Shown: one piece after another, positions 16,743 through 25,138 of the stretch
Layout: each line of letters opens with the position of its first letter
How positions within the stretch are numbered: position 1 is the first letter of the stretch
NCBI RefSeq assembly: GCF_006439025.1
Contig: NZ_RCYZ01000002.1
Location: 186,753-250,752 of the forward strand
DNA: 64,000 nt
Source of the DNA: Hymenobacter nivis
Lineage (GTDB): Bacteria > Bacteroidota > Bacteroidia > Cytophagales > Hymenobacteraceae
Reading direction: 5' to 3'
The notes under the pieces: generated by a model
Databases searched by the model: none
The model's input: the letters and a program-made list of their open reading frames with translations, nothing else
What the model was told of the DNA's origin: nothing
Translations under genes and position numbers: made by a program

Positions 16743-18056
16743 TCACTTAAGCTCGTTGAGCCGCCGGCCCTGTTGCCGGCCAAGCAGTGGGTTTTTGGCC
16801 TGCCCAATCAGTTGGGAGGCGTAAATGCCGTGGTGGCCTGAGAACAGGTAGGCCACCACGCAGCTCAGGCCCAGGTACACGCCGGCCGGGGCCCCAAACA
16901 GCTCCAGGCCCATCAGCAGGCAGGCCAAGGGCGTGTTGGCCGCGCCCGCAAACACGCCCACGAAGCCCATGCCCGCCAGCAGCGCCACCGGCAGCGGCAG
17001 CACCCCGGCCAGCGCCGAGCCCAGCGCCGCCCCGATGAAAAACAGCGGCGTCACCTCCCCGCCCTTGAAGCCCGCGCCCAGCGTGAGGGCCGTCAACAGC
17101 AGCTTCAGGGCGAAGTCCTGGGCCCCTAATTGGTGCTGGAATGCCTCCACGATGACGGGCACGCCGAGGCCGGCGTAGCGCATGGTGCCCAGGCCCCACA
17201 TGGCCGCGGCCACCAGCGCGCCGCCCACCACGGGCCGCAGCGGCGGGTACGTTATCCGGCCGAAAACCTTGCCGATGCCGTGCGTGAGGGTGGCGAAAAA
17301 CCGCGCCGCCAGCCCGAACAGGGCCCCCGCCAGCAGCGTGCAGCCCAGCCCGGTGGCCGTGAGTGGCAGCGCCGCCAGCGCGGGGTACTGGGTGTGGCCC
17401 ACGCCCCAGGCGCGCGTCACGGCATCGGCCACCACGGCGGCCAGGAAGCTGGGCAGCACGGCGTCGTAGCGGATTTGGCCCAGCAAAAACACTTCCAGCC
17501 CAAACACCGCCCCCGCCAGCGGTGTACCGAACACCGAGGCAAACCCCGCGCTCATGCCCGCGATGAGCAGCAGCCGGCGCTCGCGCCGCGGCAGCCAGCG
17601 CGCCAGCTGGTCGGCCAGGGCGGCGCCCATTTGCACGGCCGTGCCCTCGCGCCCTGCCGAGCCGCCGAACAGGTGCGTGGCGAGTGTGCCACCCAGCACC
17701 AGCGGCACCAGCCGCAGCGGAATCGTCTCGCCGGGCGCGTGGATCTCGTCCAGAATCAGGTTGTTGCCCTTCACCACGCGGTTGCCGAAGTGGTGGTAGG
17801 TGAGGCCCACCAGCAGGCCGCCCACCGGCAGCAGCGCCAGGGCCCAGGGGTGGGCTTCGCGCCAGTGCGTGGCCCACTCCAGCGCCACCAAAAAGCCGGC
17901 CGACGCCGTGCCCGCCAGGGCCCCCACCAGCGCCGCCAGCAGCACCCAGCGCCCCAAAAAGATGGCCGTGGCCGTGGTGGACGAAGCCCGCAGCCGGGCC
18001 GGCAGCAGGCGGGAAAGAAGGGAAGCGGTACGGTGAGCCACGGCGCGAAGTAACAA
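16743..18056 (-). CDS. CLC-F-type fluoride/proton antiporter
   Basis: A 437-residue CLC protein without CBS domains. Its pore motifs are those of the fluoride-exporting CLC-F branch rather than chloride CLCs: KGNNLI (about residue 95) replaces GSGIP, the gating-glutamate motif is GREGT (about 134-138) and the helix N motif is GGEVTP (about 332). It should expel fluoride in exchange for protons at the inner membrane. The start is uncertain: the frame opens with TTG at 18056, with a GTG at 18041; no ATG precedes the first membrane helix (FLGRWVLLAALVGALAG). A fluoride-riboswitch-like RNA lies 39 bases upstream, which agrees with the assignment. Confidence 0.88.
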   Translation of the reverse strand: MLLRAVAHRTASLLSRLLPARLRASSTTATAIFLGRWVLLAALVGALAGTASAGFLVALEWATHWREAHPWALALLPVGGLLVGLTYHHFGNRVVKGNNLILDEIHAPGETIPLRLVPLVLGGTLATHLFGGSAGREGTAVQMGAALADQLARWLPRRERRLLLIAGMSAGFASVFGTPLAGAVFGLEVFLLGQIRYDAVLPSFLAAVVADAVTRAWGVGHTQYPALAALPLTATGLGCTLLAGALFGLAARFFATLTHGIGKVFGRITYPPLRPVVGGALVAAAMWGLGTMRYAGLGVPVIVEAFQHQLGAQDFALKLLLTALTLGAGFKGGEVTPLFFIGAALGSALAGVLPLPVALLAGMGFVGVFAGAANTPLACLLMGLELFGAPAGVYLGLSCVVAYLFSGHHGIYASQLIGQAKNPLLGRQQGRRLNELK

Positions 18057-18094
18057 GACGATTCAGCCGGCGCGGCCCCTGCGGCCGGTCGGTT

Positions 18095-18156
18095 CAGTAG
18101 GAATCATCAGCGCGGCGCGCGAGGCGCCGGCGGTTCGCGGTGGAAATCCATCACCG
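18095..18156 (-). ncRNA. Fluoride riboswitch (crcB motif)
   Basis: On the minus strand the sequence follows the crcB layout: P1 strand CGGTG (18156-18152), the GATGG loop, closing CACCG, the conserved AACCGCC (P2, left side), a GC-rich hairpin arm, then CTGATG, ATTC and CTACTG ending at 18095. The pseudoknot GGATT/ATTCC pairs at four of five positions. Fluoride binding to this fold turns on fluoride-resistance genes, and the next gene is a CLC-F antiporter. A GC-rich hairpin between 18090 and 18061 could be the expression platform. Confidence 0.8.
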
Positions 18157-18203
18157 TTGGTTGGGCCGTTGTACGGCGGCCGGCCGCCCGGGTTGGGGCC
18201 CCA
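18137..18203. repeat. Copy 1 of a 67-bp repeat overlapping the riboswitch P1
   Basis: These 67 bases align without gaps to 20085-20151 at about 70% identity, including a block GTTGGTTGGG and the palindrome GCGGCCGGCC. The left end overlaps the 5' part of the fluoride riboswitch; the right end reaches past it toward the next gene. Confidence 0.65.
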
Positions 18204-18218
18204 CATAGCGGCGGCGGC

Positions 18219-19235
18219 TTACTTGGTGGGTTGCAAGTACAGCAGGGTGGTTTGGTAGGGCCGGCTGGGCGTGTATTTGTCGTTGATGACGAAGTAGCCG
18301 CCTTTGTAAGCGGCGATGCCTTCCCAGTTGTAGCCCCGGTACTGCTCGGGAAATTCCCACAGCGGCTGCCAGGTCAGCTTATTGTCTTTGAGCTCGATGG
18401 TGAGCAGGCGGGCGTAGTTCTTATAGTCGCCCAGGCCCCGAATGAGCTGCGCGTTGGGCAAGTCGCTGGCCGGCGTGCGGTAGATGGCATCCCCGCCCTC
18501 GCCCTTGAAGAAGTAATTGAGGGCCGTGAAACGATTTTTGCCGGCTGCCGTCATGTCGGTGATGCGAAAGGGCAGCTGGTCCAGGGGCAACTTGCTAGGC
18601 GCGCTGGCGCTGGATAAGTGCTTGTCAGTTAATTCGTAAATGCTGTTCTGGCCCGGGAAGCTATTGTATTCAAAGAAGGCCAGCACCTGCTTGTTCGCCT
18701 CGGCCAGCGCCTCGAAGCCGGCGTTGTAAATGTGGCTGCCATCGGCCGCCAGGGGCTTGGCCAGGGGCAGCAGAAAGGTGGTATCGAGCACCACGGCATC
18801 GGCGCGCAGTTGGCCCTTGAGCAGGTAGCACAGGGGCGACGGGGTATCGGTTTCGACGGACAGATACACCACATTCTGCACCAGCAGCATGGCCTCCAGG
18901 CCCTCGTAGCGCTGCCCGGCGGCGGCCATGCGGTCGCGCAGTGCGGGCAGGCCCGCGATGGGCAGCTTCTGGTAGGGCAGCACGTAGGCGGTGTCGGCAA
19001 GCTGGCGGTCGAGGTCGGCGAGGCGCACGGAGTAGAGCTTGGCCTCCGCCTTGTCCTGAAGCCGGCTCTCCGACAGTAGGTACAGCTTATCGGCGCTGGC
19101 GGCGAGCCCCGAGAACTGGTTGTCGTAGTAGGCCAGCTCCTTGGGCAGGTGCAAGTTGCGCACTGTGAACTGCGGCTGCTGCGCCCGGGCGGGCAATAGG
19201 GCCCCACAGCAAAGGAGGGCTAATAAATATCTCAT
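18219..19235 (-). CDS. Exported protein of unknown function
   Basis: A 338-residue protein with a signal peptide (MRYLLALLCCGALLPARAQ). The mature part has repeated strand-turn patterns such as FSGLAASADKLYLLSESR, RYEGLEAMLLVQN and YNWEGIAAYKGGYFVINDKY, which suggest a β-propeller like the esterase-like/phytase-like or SdiA-regulated families (phrases about understanding 'own' data points recur as GLEA/GIAA blades). No catalytic residues are assigned. It lies between the YwqG-like gene and the riboswitch-controlled CLC-F gene, 18 bases after the former, and so may be cotranscribed with it. Confidence 0.7.
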   Translation of the reverse strand: MRYLLALLCCGALLPARAQQPQFTVRNLHLPKELAYYDNQFSGLAASADKLYLLSESRLQDKAEAKLYSVRLADLDRQLADTAYVLPYQKLPIAGLPALRDRMAAAGQRYEGLEAMLLVQNVVYLSVETDTPSPLCYLLKGQLRADAVVLDTTFLLPLAKPLAADGSHIYNAGFEALAEANKQVLAFFEYNSFPGQNSIYELTDKHLSSASAPSKLPLDQLPFRITDMTAAGKNRFTALNYFFKGEGGDAIYRTPASDLPNAQLIRGLGDYKNYARLLTIELKDNKLTWQPLWEFPEQYRGYNWEGIAAYKGGYFVINDKYTPSRPYQTTLLYLQPTK

Positions 19236-19253
19236 TAATAATTACTTGTAATT

Positions 19254-20009
19254 CTAACAGCAGTCCCAGTAAAAGTAGGCTTGGTCAAACCGCCGCTCGC
19301 GCAGCGCGTCTGGGCTGATGAACAGGTGCGCCAGGCCGCTGTCGCCAAACCTGATTTGTTCGTCCGAATCAAGCTGGAGCAGCTGCACGTCGTTGGCCCC
19401 CGGGGCTGATGCAGCGCGGGGGTCGCGCTGCGCAAAATAGGCGTAACCGCCCACCTTGTGCCCCGCGTTGCCACAGCAGCGGTTCAGCGCCTCTTCCTGT
19501 TCTTCGGACAAGGTTTTCAGGTATTCGTAATAGTCCCTGCCCCCAAAATCCGGCCGAAAGCGGCAATCCTCGGCTCCGCCGTACTCAGTGGCCAGGGCGA
19601 AGCTGAGCGCGTGCTCTACGCTGATCGGGGAATCGGCGTAGAGGGCGGGGGTTATAAACCCAAAGTCGGTTTGGGCCCCGGCGTTGGTATCGGGGTGGAA
19701 CAGCACGCAATAGTCGTCCATGTCGTACCACTCGGTGGGCGACACAAACAGCTGTAAAATGCCCGCCGTGGGGTAGGGGGGCAGCGCCGGGGCCTCGGCA
19801 AAGTTGATTTGCGCCAGCAAAATCATGGGCTGGCCCCGCTCGTCGTGGGGGTAGGGCGTGCCCACCGGCAAGTAGGGCTGGCCCAGCAGCTTGCTTTGCG
19901 TGAGGGCCGTGGGCGCACCGGCCCCGAGCGGCCGGGCCGCCAGCTTCAGGTAATCGAGCCGGTAGTGTTCAAGCTGCGGCCGAAACTCACCGAGAAATTC
20001 TGGCAACAT
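19254..20009 (-). CDS. YwqG-like DUF1963 protein
   Basis: A 251-residue cytoplasmic protein of the DUF1963 (YwqG) family. Family landmarks are the SKLLGQPYLPVGTPYPHDERG segment region (about residues 38-58, containing GQPYLP and YP), MILLAQINFAEAPALPPYPTAG, ILQLFVSPTE, the HKVGGYAYFAQRDPR block (GGYAYFxQ is a hallmark) and LLQLDSDEQIRFGDSGLAHLFIS near the end. The function of the family is not known. It ends in WDCC. A decayed riboswitch-like repeat lies 76-142 bases upstream of its start. Confidence 0.87.
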   Translation of the reverse strand: MLPEFLGEFRPQLEHYRLDYLKLAARPLGAGAPTALTQSKLLGQPYLPVGTPYPHDERGQPMILLAQINFAEAPALPPYPTAGILQLFVSPTEWYDMDDYCVLFHPDTNAGAQTDFGFITPALYADSPISVEHALSFALATEYGGAEDCRFRPDFGGRDYYEYLKTLSEEQEEALNRCCGNAGHKVGGYAYFAQRDPRAASAPGANDVQLLQLDSDEQIRFGDSGLAHLFISPDALRERRFDQAYFYWDCC

Positions 20010-20084
20010 GAAGCGGAAGTAAGGTGAAAATGCCCGGCGAAACTACGCCGGGGCCGGTGAGCTGCGCCACTTGGCCGGCGCCGC

Positions 20085-20151
20085 GCGGTAGCAATCTATC
20101 CCCGTTGGTTGGGTGGCCAACCAGCGGCCGGCCACCTAGGTTAGTGCCCCG
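20085..20151. repeat. Copy 2 of the 67-bp repeat (decayed riboswitch half?)
   Basis: Matches 18137-18203 over 67 bases. On the minus strand it retains the layout of the riboswitch's first stem but with changes (CGGGGATAGATTGCTACCG), and the downstream CTGATG...CTACTG half is not found. It is placed ahead of the DUF1963 gene in the same orientation as copy 1 ahead of CLC-F. Confidence 0.6.
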
Positions 20152-20247
20152 GGGCCGCCGGCCGACGAGGATTTTTTCGGGGCCCTGAAGCAGGAGTTTG
20201 GACTGGATAAGAAGGACCTGAATAAATTCATCCGCGCCCATTTATAA
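20140..20247 (+). pseudogene. C-terminal remnant of an unknown gene
   Basis: A rightward frame ending at TAA 20247 encodes a convincing protein tail: ADEDFFGALKQEFGLDKK followed by DLNKFIRAHL. It has natural helix periodicity and no similarity to the genes around it, but an in-frame TAG at 20137-20139 and the lack of a start leave only about 35 residues. The break lies exactly where the 67-bp repeat (20085-20151) sits, so the gene may have been truncated by the event that placed the repeat. Family not recognised. Confidence 0.45.
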
Positions 20248-20306
20248 CAGCCGACAGATTGCTGAGCCGCTTGAAGCTACGCGGTGTCGCTGCTCGCCCC
20301 GGGGCC

Positions 20307-20684
20307 CTATTTCACCACCAGGCTGCCGCGCAGCATGTGCATGCCGCAGGTGAATTCGAACCGGCCGGCCTGCTGGGGCAGCAAGTCCACAGTGGTGGTT
20401 TGATGGGCGGGCAGGTCGCGGCGCACGTTGAAATCGGGCATCAGCAGCTCCTCCGAGCAGCTGGTGGTTTCGTCGCGGTAGAAGCGGAGCTGCACGGGCT
20501 GGCCCCGCTGCACCTCGATAACGTCGGGCGAGTAGCCGCCTTTCACCTGAATATCCACCTGCTGCACGCCGCCCACCGCCGGCGCGGCCACCCCCACCCG
20601 GTGCGGGGCCCCAAAGAAAAACCAGGCCACGAAAGCCATCAGCCCCAGGCCAATAACGGTGACGAGCACTTGCGTTGCGTCCAT
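20307..20684 (-). CDS. Membrane-anchored cupredoxin
   Basis: A 125-residue protein with one N-terminal membrane helix (VLVTVIGLGLMAFVAWFFF) and a periplasmic cupredoxin domain. Likely copper ligands are the Cys of TTSCSEELL and the Cys, His and Met of FTCGMHM near the end, together with the His of LPAHQTTT. It probably binds copper and hands it to or from the CopA pump encoded directly upstream (32 bases away, same strand). The pair forms a copper-handling operon; no separate promoter is seen for this gene. Confidence 0.87.
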   Translation of the reverse strand: MDATQVLVTVIGLGLMAFVAWFFFGAPHRVGVAAPAVGGVQQVDIQVKGGYSPDVIEVQRGQPVQLRFYRDETTSCSEELLMPDFNVRRDLPAHQTTTVDLLPQQAGRFEFTCGMHMLRGSLVVK

Positions 20685-20716
20685 AATTTCGATTTTTAAA
20701 AGGGAAAACTTGCCGC

Positions 20717-23053
20717 CTACGCCTCGGGCTTGAAGCCACGCAGGCGTAGCGAGTTCGTGAGTACCGACACCGAGCTGAGGGCCATGGCGGCGGCGGCCAG
20801 CATGGGCGAGAGCAGCCAGCCGGTGAGCGGGTAGAGTAGCCCCGCCGCCACTGGGATGCCCACCACGTTGTAGACGAAGGCGAAAAACAGGTTTTGGCGG
20901 ATGGTGCGCATGGTGTGGCGCGAAAGGGCCAGGGCGGTGGCCACGCCCTGCAAATCGGGCCGCATGAGGGTGATGCCGGCGGCCTCCACGGCCACGTCGG
21001 TGCCGGTGCCCATGGCCAGGCCCACGTCGGCGCGGGCCAGGGCGGGCGCGTCGTTGATGCCGTCGCCGACCATCGCCACGGTGCGGCCTTCGGCTTGCAA
21101 TTCTTGCACTTTGGCCGCCTTGCCGGCGGGCAGCACCTCGGCGAAGTAGCGCATGATGCCCATTTGCTGGGCCACGGCGGCGGCGGTTTGGGGGTTGTCG
21201 CCGGTCATCATCACCACTTCCAGGCCCTGGGCTTGCAGGGCCCTAATAGCGGCGGCGGAGGTGGGGCGCACCGCATCGGCGAGGCCCAGCACGGCGGCGG
21301 GCTGGCCGTCGAGGGCGGCGTAGAGCACGGTTTTGGCCTGGGCCAGCAGGCCAGCGGCGGCCTCCTGCGCGGCGGGCGTGAGGGCGATGCCGGCTTCGCG
21401 CAGCAGGCGCTCGTTGCCGATGAGCACGGCCCGGCCGCCCACGGTGGCGGCGGCCCCCTGGCCCTCCACGGCGCGGAAACCGGTGGCGGCTAAGTTGCTG
21501 ACTTGCGCCTCATCGGCGTAGCGCACCACGGCGGCGGCGAGCGGGTGCTCGCTGCGGCGCTCCACGGCGGCCAGCAGGGGCAGCAGGTCGGCGGCGGCGT
21601 GGCCGGGCAGGGGCAGCAGGTCCGTGAGGGCGGGCTGGCCCTGGGTGATGGTGCCGGTTTTGTCGAGCAGCACGGTGTCCACTTTGTAGGCTTTTTCCAG
21701 GGCCTCGGCGTTGCGGATGAGCACGCCGTAGGCAGCCCCCCGGCCGGTGCCCACCATGATGGCCGTGGGCGTGGCCAGCCCCAAGGCGCAGGGGCAGGCG
21801 ATGATTAGCACCGCCACAAACCCGGTGAGGGCCAGCGGCAAGCGCGTGGCCGGGGCCCCCAAATCGAACCACAGCACGAACGTGAGCAGCGCCAGCATCA
21901 TCACCACTGGCACGAACACGCCGCTCACCTTATCGGCCAGGCGCTGGATGGGGGCCCGGCTGCCCTGCGCGTCGCTCACGAGCTGCACAATCTGGGCCAG
22001 CACGGTGTCGGTGCCCACCTTGGTCACGCGGAAGCGGAAGGCCCCGGTTTTGTTGATGGTGGCGCCGAACACGTTGTCGCCCAGCCGCTTTTCCACGGGC
22101 AGGCTCTCGCCGGTCAGCATGCTTTCATCAAGGCTGGAGTGGCCCTCGGTGAGCTGGCCGTCGGTGGCCACCTTCTCGCCGGGGCGCACGGCCACCACGT
22201 CGCCGGGGCGCAGGTCGGCCACGGGCACGTCGGTTTCGCGGCCGTCGGGGCCCACTACGCGGGCGGTTTTGGCCTGCAAGCCCAGCAGCGCCTTGATGGC
22301 GGCCGAGGTTTGCACTTTGGCGCGGGCCTCCAGCACCTTGCCTAGCAGAATGAGGGCGATGATGGTGGCCGTGGTGTCGAAGTACACGGCCGGGGCCACG
22401 CCCTGCGCCCGCAGCCACTGGGGCCCCAGCGTGGCAGCCAGGCTGAACAAAAACGCCGCGCCGGTGCCCACGGCAATCAGCGTGTCCATGCTGGCGGTGC
22501 GGTGGCGCAGCCCGTTCCAGGCCGATACGTAAAACTCGCGCCCGCAGTACCCCAGCACCGGCAGCGTAAGCAGCAGCAGCGCATAGTTCAGCGCCGGCTC
22601 CGATACGCGGTGCATCGCCGCCGGCCACAGCATCAGCATGCTCAGCGGCATAATCACCGCGGCCAGCGCCGCCGCTACCCAGAAGCGGCGGCGCAACGCT
22701 TGGTAGGCCAACGCTTTGCGGGCGGCCAGCTCGTCGTCGCTGGGGCCCCCGGCGGCGGGCGGGCCGCCCGCCGCCGGCTCGGCCGCGGTGGCTACGTGGT
22801 AGCCAGCGGCCTCCACGGCGGCGGCCAGCTGGGCGCGGCTAGTGAGGGCGGGGGCGAAGGCCACGGTAGCTTTTTCGGTGGCCAGGTTCACGTGGGCGCT
22901 GGCCACGCCGGGGGCCCGGGCCAGCGCCTTCTCCACGAAATTGGCGCAGGAGGCGCAGGTCATTCCCTCAATGGCGAGGGTTTCGGTGTGCAGGGGCCCC
23001 GCGGCGGGCGGGGGCGCCAGGGCAGGGGCGAGGAGGTCAGGAGCTGAGGGCAT
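20717..23053 (-). CDS. copA: Copper-exporting P1B-type ATPase CopA
   Basis: A 778-residue P-type ATPase that pumps Cu(I) out of the cytoplasm using ATP. One N-terminal heavy-metal domain carries GMTCASC (Cys33 and Cys36). Other motifs: TGESLPVEK, the membrane CPC of [14 protein letters not shown] (about residue 420), phosphorylation site DKTGTITQG (Asp about 464), [10 protein letters not shown] (HP locus) and [12 protein letters not shown]. The frame opens at a TTG at 23110, but ATG 23053 ([10 protein letters not shown]) places the metal domain at a normal distance and is preferred. The cupredoxin follows in the same transcript. Confidence 0.95.
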   Translation of the reverse strand: MPSAPDLLAPALAPPPAAGPLHTETLAIEGMTCASCANFVEKALARAPGVASAHVNLATEKATVAFAPALTSRAQLAAAVEAAGYHVATAAEPAAGGPPAAGGPSDDELAARKALAYQALRRRFWVAAALAAVIMPLSMLMLWPAAMHRVSEPALNYALLLLTLPVLGYCGREFYVSAWNGLRHRTASMDTLIAVGTGAAFLFSLAATLGPQWLRAQGVAPAVYFDTTATIIALILLGKVLEARAKVQTSAAIKALLGLQAKTARVVGPDGRETDVPVADLRPGDVVAVRPGEKVATDGQLTEGHSSLDESMLTGESLPVEKRLGDNVFGATINKTGAFRFRVTKVGTDTVLAQIVQLVSDAQGSRAPIQRLADKVSGVFVPVVMMLALLTFVLWFDLGAPATRLPLALTGFVAVLIIACPCALGLATPTAIMVGTGRGAAYGVLIRNAEALEKAYKVDTVLLDKTGTITQGQPALTDLLPLPGHAAADLLPLLAAVERRSEHPLAAAVVRYADEAQVSNLAATGFRAVEGQGAAATVGGRAVLIGNERLLREAGIALTPAAQEAAAGLLAQAKTVLYAALDGQPAAVLGLADAVRPTSAAAIRALQAQGLEVVMMTGDNPQTAAAVAQQMGIMRYFAEVLPAGKAAKVQELQAEGRTVAMVGDGINDAPALARADVGLAMGTGTDVAVEAAGITLMRPDLQGVATALALSRHTMRTIRQNLFFAFVYNVVGIPVAAGLLYPLTGWLLSPMLAAAAMALSSVSVLTNSLRLRGFKPEA

Positions 23054-23181
23054 GGCGGTGGGGCGGGCGGCCCGCCAGAAAAACCCGGCCGGCACACTGC
23101 ATAACAACAACCCTTAACGCAGAACGGGTGCCCCGCGCCGGTACAGGATTGCGCGGCCGGCCAACACAATTCGGCCCGCGC

Positions 23182-23189
23182 TACTTTTG
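23182..23189 (+). promoter_or_regulatory. -7 box TACTTTTG of the channel-like gene
   Basis: An exact TAnnTTTG match 31 bases before the ATG at 23221. A TTG near 23148 is too far to be a normal -33 box, so the upstream half is not assigned. Confidence 0.55.
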
Positions 23190-23220
23190 CCCGGGGCCCC
23201 TGCGCGTCCCGCTCCCGCTT

Positions 23221-23766
23221 ATGCGTCATCCGTTGGTGCGCGCCGCCCTGCTGTTCGTTGGCTTCATTGCCGGCGGGGCGCTGCTGTTCGTGTTCGATTT
23301 GTACGAGGTGTACTCGCCCGGCCTCATCACGGCCATGCTGGTGGCCATCACGCTGGCCAAGCTGGCCTACTTCATCACCTCCATCCTGCGCTGGATTCGC
23401 CGCTCGGTGGCTAATGACGTGTACCGCCGGCACTTGCTCATGTTCTTGTTCCTGAACGTGTTGCTAATTATTACTTCGTACACCATCGACTACTATTGCC
23501 TGCACCGCATCCGGCCCGAATCGTTTCACTTGCCCTTCGGCGAGCAAGACCCCGTGGGGCAATTGCTCACGTTTTTCTACTTCAGCACCGGGCGCTTCAC
23601 CACCGCCGGCGGCAGCGAAGTGTACCCTACCGCCGGCCTGGCCCAGGGCTACGTAGTGAGCGAAATCCTGCTCTCGTACTGCACCACGGTGCTCATCGTA
23701 GCTAATATCAGCCTGCTGCAAGCGCTGCTGGCCCCCGCCAAAACGCCGGGGCCCCCGGCCGACTAG
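23221..23766 (+). CDS. Potassium-channel-like membrane protein with altered filter
   Basis: A 181-residue membrane protein with about four hydrophobic segments (roughly 5-25, 34-52, 66-86 and 148-168). Between the last two is a pore-loop-like stretch, FFYFSTGRFTTAGGSEVYPT, followed by a final helix. In two-helix potassium channels this position reads TTVGYGD...P; here it is TTAGGSEVYP, so the selectivity filter is not canonical. It may be a channel of changed selectivity or a degenerate relative. The start at ATG 23221 is preferred to the upstream frame opening because the leader before it is Pro/Arg-rich. Its stop codon overlaps that of the convergent gene. Confidence 0.6.
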   Translation: MRHPLVRAALLFVGFIAGGALLFVFDLYEVYSPGLITAMLVAITLAKLAYFITSILRWIRRSVANDVYRRHLLMFLFLNVLLIITSYTIDYYCLHRIRPESFHLPFGEQDPVGQLLTFFYFSTGRFTTAGGSEVYPTAGLAQGYVVSEILLSYCTTVLIVANISLLQALLAPAKTPGPPAD

Positions 23767-23948
23767 CTGGCCTTTTTGCGGCCCGCGCCGCCGGGCTTTT
23801 TGCCGCCGCCGTCCTGCTTGTTCACCGTGGCCCAGGCGCGGGCTTCGGCCTCGTCGGCGGGGACGCCTTTCTTTTCGTAACCCTCCTCGATGTGTTCGGC
23901 CTGGCGTTTTTGCTTGTCGGTGTACTTCGACTTATCTCCCTGGGGCAT
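23763..23948 (-). CDS. Small basic protein, conserved, unknown role
   Basis: A 61-residue, highly charged protein: MPQGDKSKYTDKQKRQAEHI, then EEGYEKKGVPADEAEARAWATVNKQ region and a Gly/Lys-rich tail. Short proteins with this KYTDKQKRQAEHIEEGYE and AWATVNK pattern are widespread in bacteria and are often labelled plasmid-stabilisation-like, without experimental support known to me. It is convergent with the channel gene; the two stop codons share the palindrome CTAG at 23763-23766. Confidence 0.75.
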   Translation of the reverse strand: MPQGDKSKYTDKQKRQAEHIEEGYEKKGVPADEAEARAWATVNKQDGGGKKPGGAGRKKAS

Positions 23949-24049
23949 GGCGGTAAGGTATTGAAGGTGAAACCATAATGGGGCCCTGTCAGCCCCGGAG
24001 CAACAGGCTTTTTACGCAGGGGCCCCGGCAGGGTTATGGCCCCACGGGT

Positions 24050-24057
24050 TACCTTCG
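24050..24057 (+). promoter_or_regulatory. Probable -7 box TACCTTCG
   Basis: Same octamer as at 4217 and 54479; 26 bases before the ATG at 24084. Confidence 0.45.
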
Positions 24058-24083
24058 GGGCCCTAATGCTTTGTTTTTGAGCC

Positions 24084-24338
24084 ATGCGCCACGTCGCCGA
24101 CATTCCCCACCCCGCCGTCAAAATCACGCTGTTGGCTTGGAACAGCAAGTTCCTGCTCAAGCTCGAGCAGGGCAACCTGGAGCAGACCTACAAAGTGGCC
24201 GAGCTGGACCTGCTCACCGGCACCGATGCCGAGGCGCGCGAGCTGCTCGACGACGAGTTTCTGGCCGCCGCCATCGGCCGCTTCCAGGCCATGCGCGCCG
24301 ATTTGCAGGCCGCCTTCGAGCGCCACGAGCTGCGCTAG
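24084..24338 (+). CDS. Small protein of unknown function
   Basis: An 84-residue protein with no signal or membrane segment. It reads as a compact α/β unit: KITLLAWNSKFLLKLEQGNL, EQTYKVAELDLLTG, then helices DAEARELLDDEFLAAAIGRF and AMRADLQAAFERHELR. I do not recognise the family. Codon use matches its neighbours and a promoter-like box lies upstream, so it is probably real. Next gene starts 52 bases later in the same direction. Confidence 0.6.
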   Translation: MRHVADIPHPAVKITLLAWNSKFLLKLEQGNLEQTYKVAELDLLTGTDAEARELLDDEFLAAAIGRFQAMRADLQAAFERHELR

Positions 24339-24390
24339 GGCCCCCGCCGATTACCTTCCCGTTCGCTTCTTTCCCAACGCCTTATTGCTT

Positions 24391-25125
24391 ATGTTTCAGC
24401 GCTATTGCTTGCTCCTGAGCTGCCTGGCCACGCTGCTGGCCACCGCCCCGGCCGGGGCCCAAACCTACGACGTGCGCAACAGCACCGTCAGCTACGACCG
24501 CCGCGAGCGGGCCGCCCTCAAGGTGCAGGTGGAGGGCAGCGCCAGCTGGGTGCGCGACTACTTCCAAACCTGGATGAAGGACAACTACGCCATCAAGTTT
24601 AAGGGCGGCGGGGTGCTGGGCGTGGGCGGCAGCAAAACCGACCCGCTCAAGGCCAAGCAGACGCCGGCCTCCACCATCTCGGGCAAGCTCGTCGACCTCT
24701 ATGCCACCACTGTTGCGCCCTCCGATTCGGTGGCCGAGCTGGCCGTGTTCGGGGCCTTCGACAACAGCTCGTTCTTCGACCCCGACCGCACGCCCACCGA
24801 GTTCAACGCCCTGCGCACCATTACCCAGAGCTTCGCCAACGCCGCCCGTCTCCAGGCCTACCGCGAGCGGGTGGCCGAGGCCGAAGACCTGGTAAAGAAG
24901 GCCGATAAAGAGAAGGACAAGCTCGAAAAAAGCGCCAACTCGGCCCGCTCGAACACGGCCAGCAACCTTTCCAAAATCGAGTCGCTCATCAAGCAAAACG
25001 CCGACAACCGCCTGCAAGTCAGCCAGGACTCATCCGCCCTGGTGCTCAACGCGGCGGCCCGGGCGGCGGCCTTCAAGCGCTTGCAGCAGCGCCAGGCCCG
25101 CCTCTCGGGCCTCGAACGCAAATAG
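24391..25125 (+). CDS. Exported coiled-coil protein of unknown function
   Basis: A 244-residue protein with a signal peptide (MFQRYCLLLSCLATLLATAPAGAQ). The mature part begins with strands (YDVRNSTVSYDRRERAALK), then an Asp/Phe-rich region and, from about residue 155, a long charged helix (RERVAEAEDLVKKADKEKDK and onward) that should form a coiled coil. No family recognised. The start is set by the signal peptide; the frame is open from 24226 because it overlaps the preceding gene in another frame. The next gene starts 13 bases downstream and may be cotranscribed. Confidence 0.7.
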   Translation: MFQRYCLLLSCLATLLATAPAGAQTYDVRNSTVSYDRRERAALKVQVEGSASWVRDYFQTWMKDNYAIKFKGGGVLGVGGSKTDPLKAKQTPASTISGKLVDLYATTVAPSDSVAELAVFGAFDNSSFFDPDRTPTEFNALRTITQSFANAARLQAYRERVAEAEDLVKKADKEKDKLEKSANSARSNTASNLSKIESLIKQNADNRLQVSQDSSALVLNAAARAAAFKRLQQRQARLSGLERK

Positions 25126-25138
25126 CATTTTCTTCCCC

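Noticed and set aside
20041-20151. A second working fluoride riboswitch before the DUF1963 gene
   Set aside because: Only the first stem is recognisable; the CTGATG and CTACTG parts are missing and DUF1963 has no link to fluoride. Listed as a repeat copy instead.
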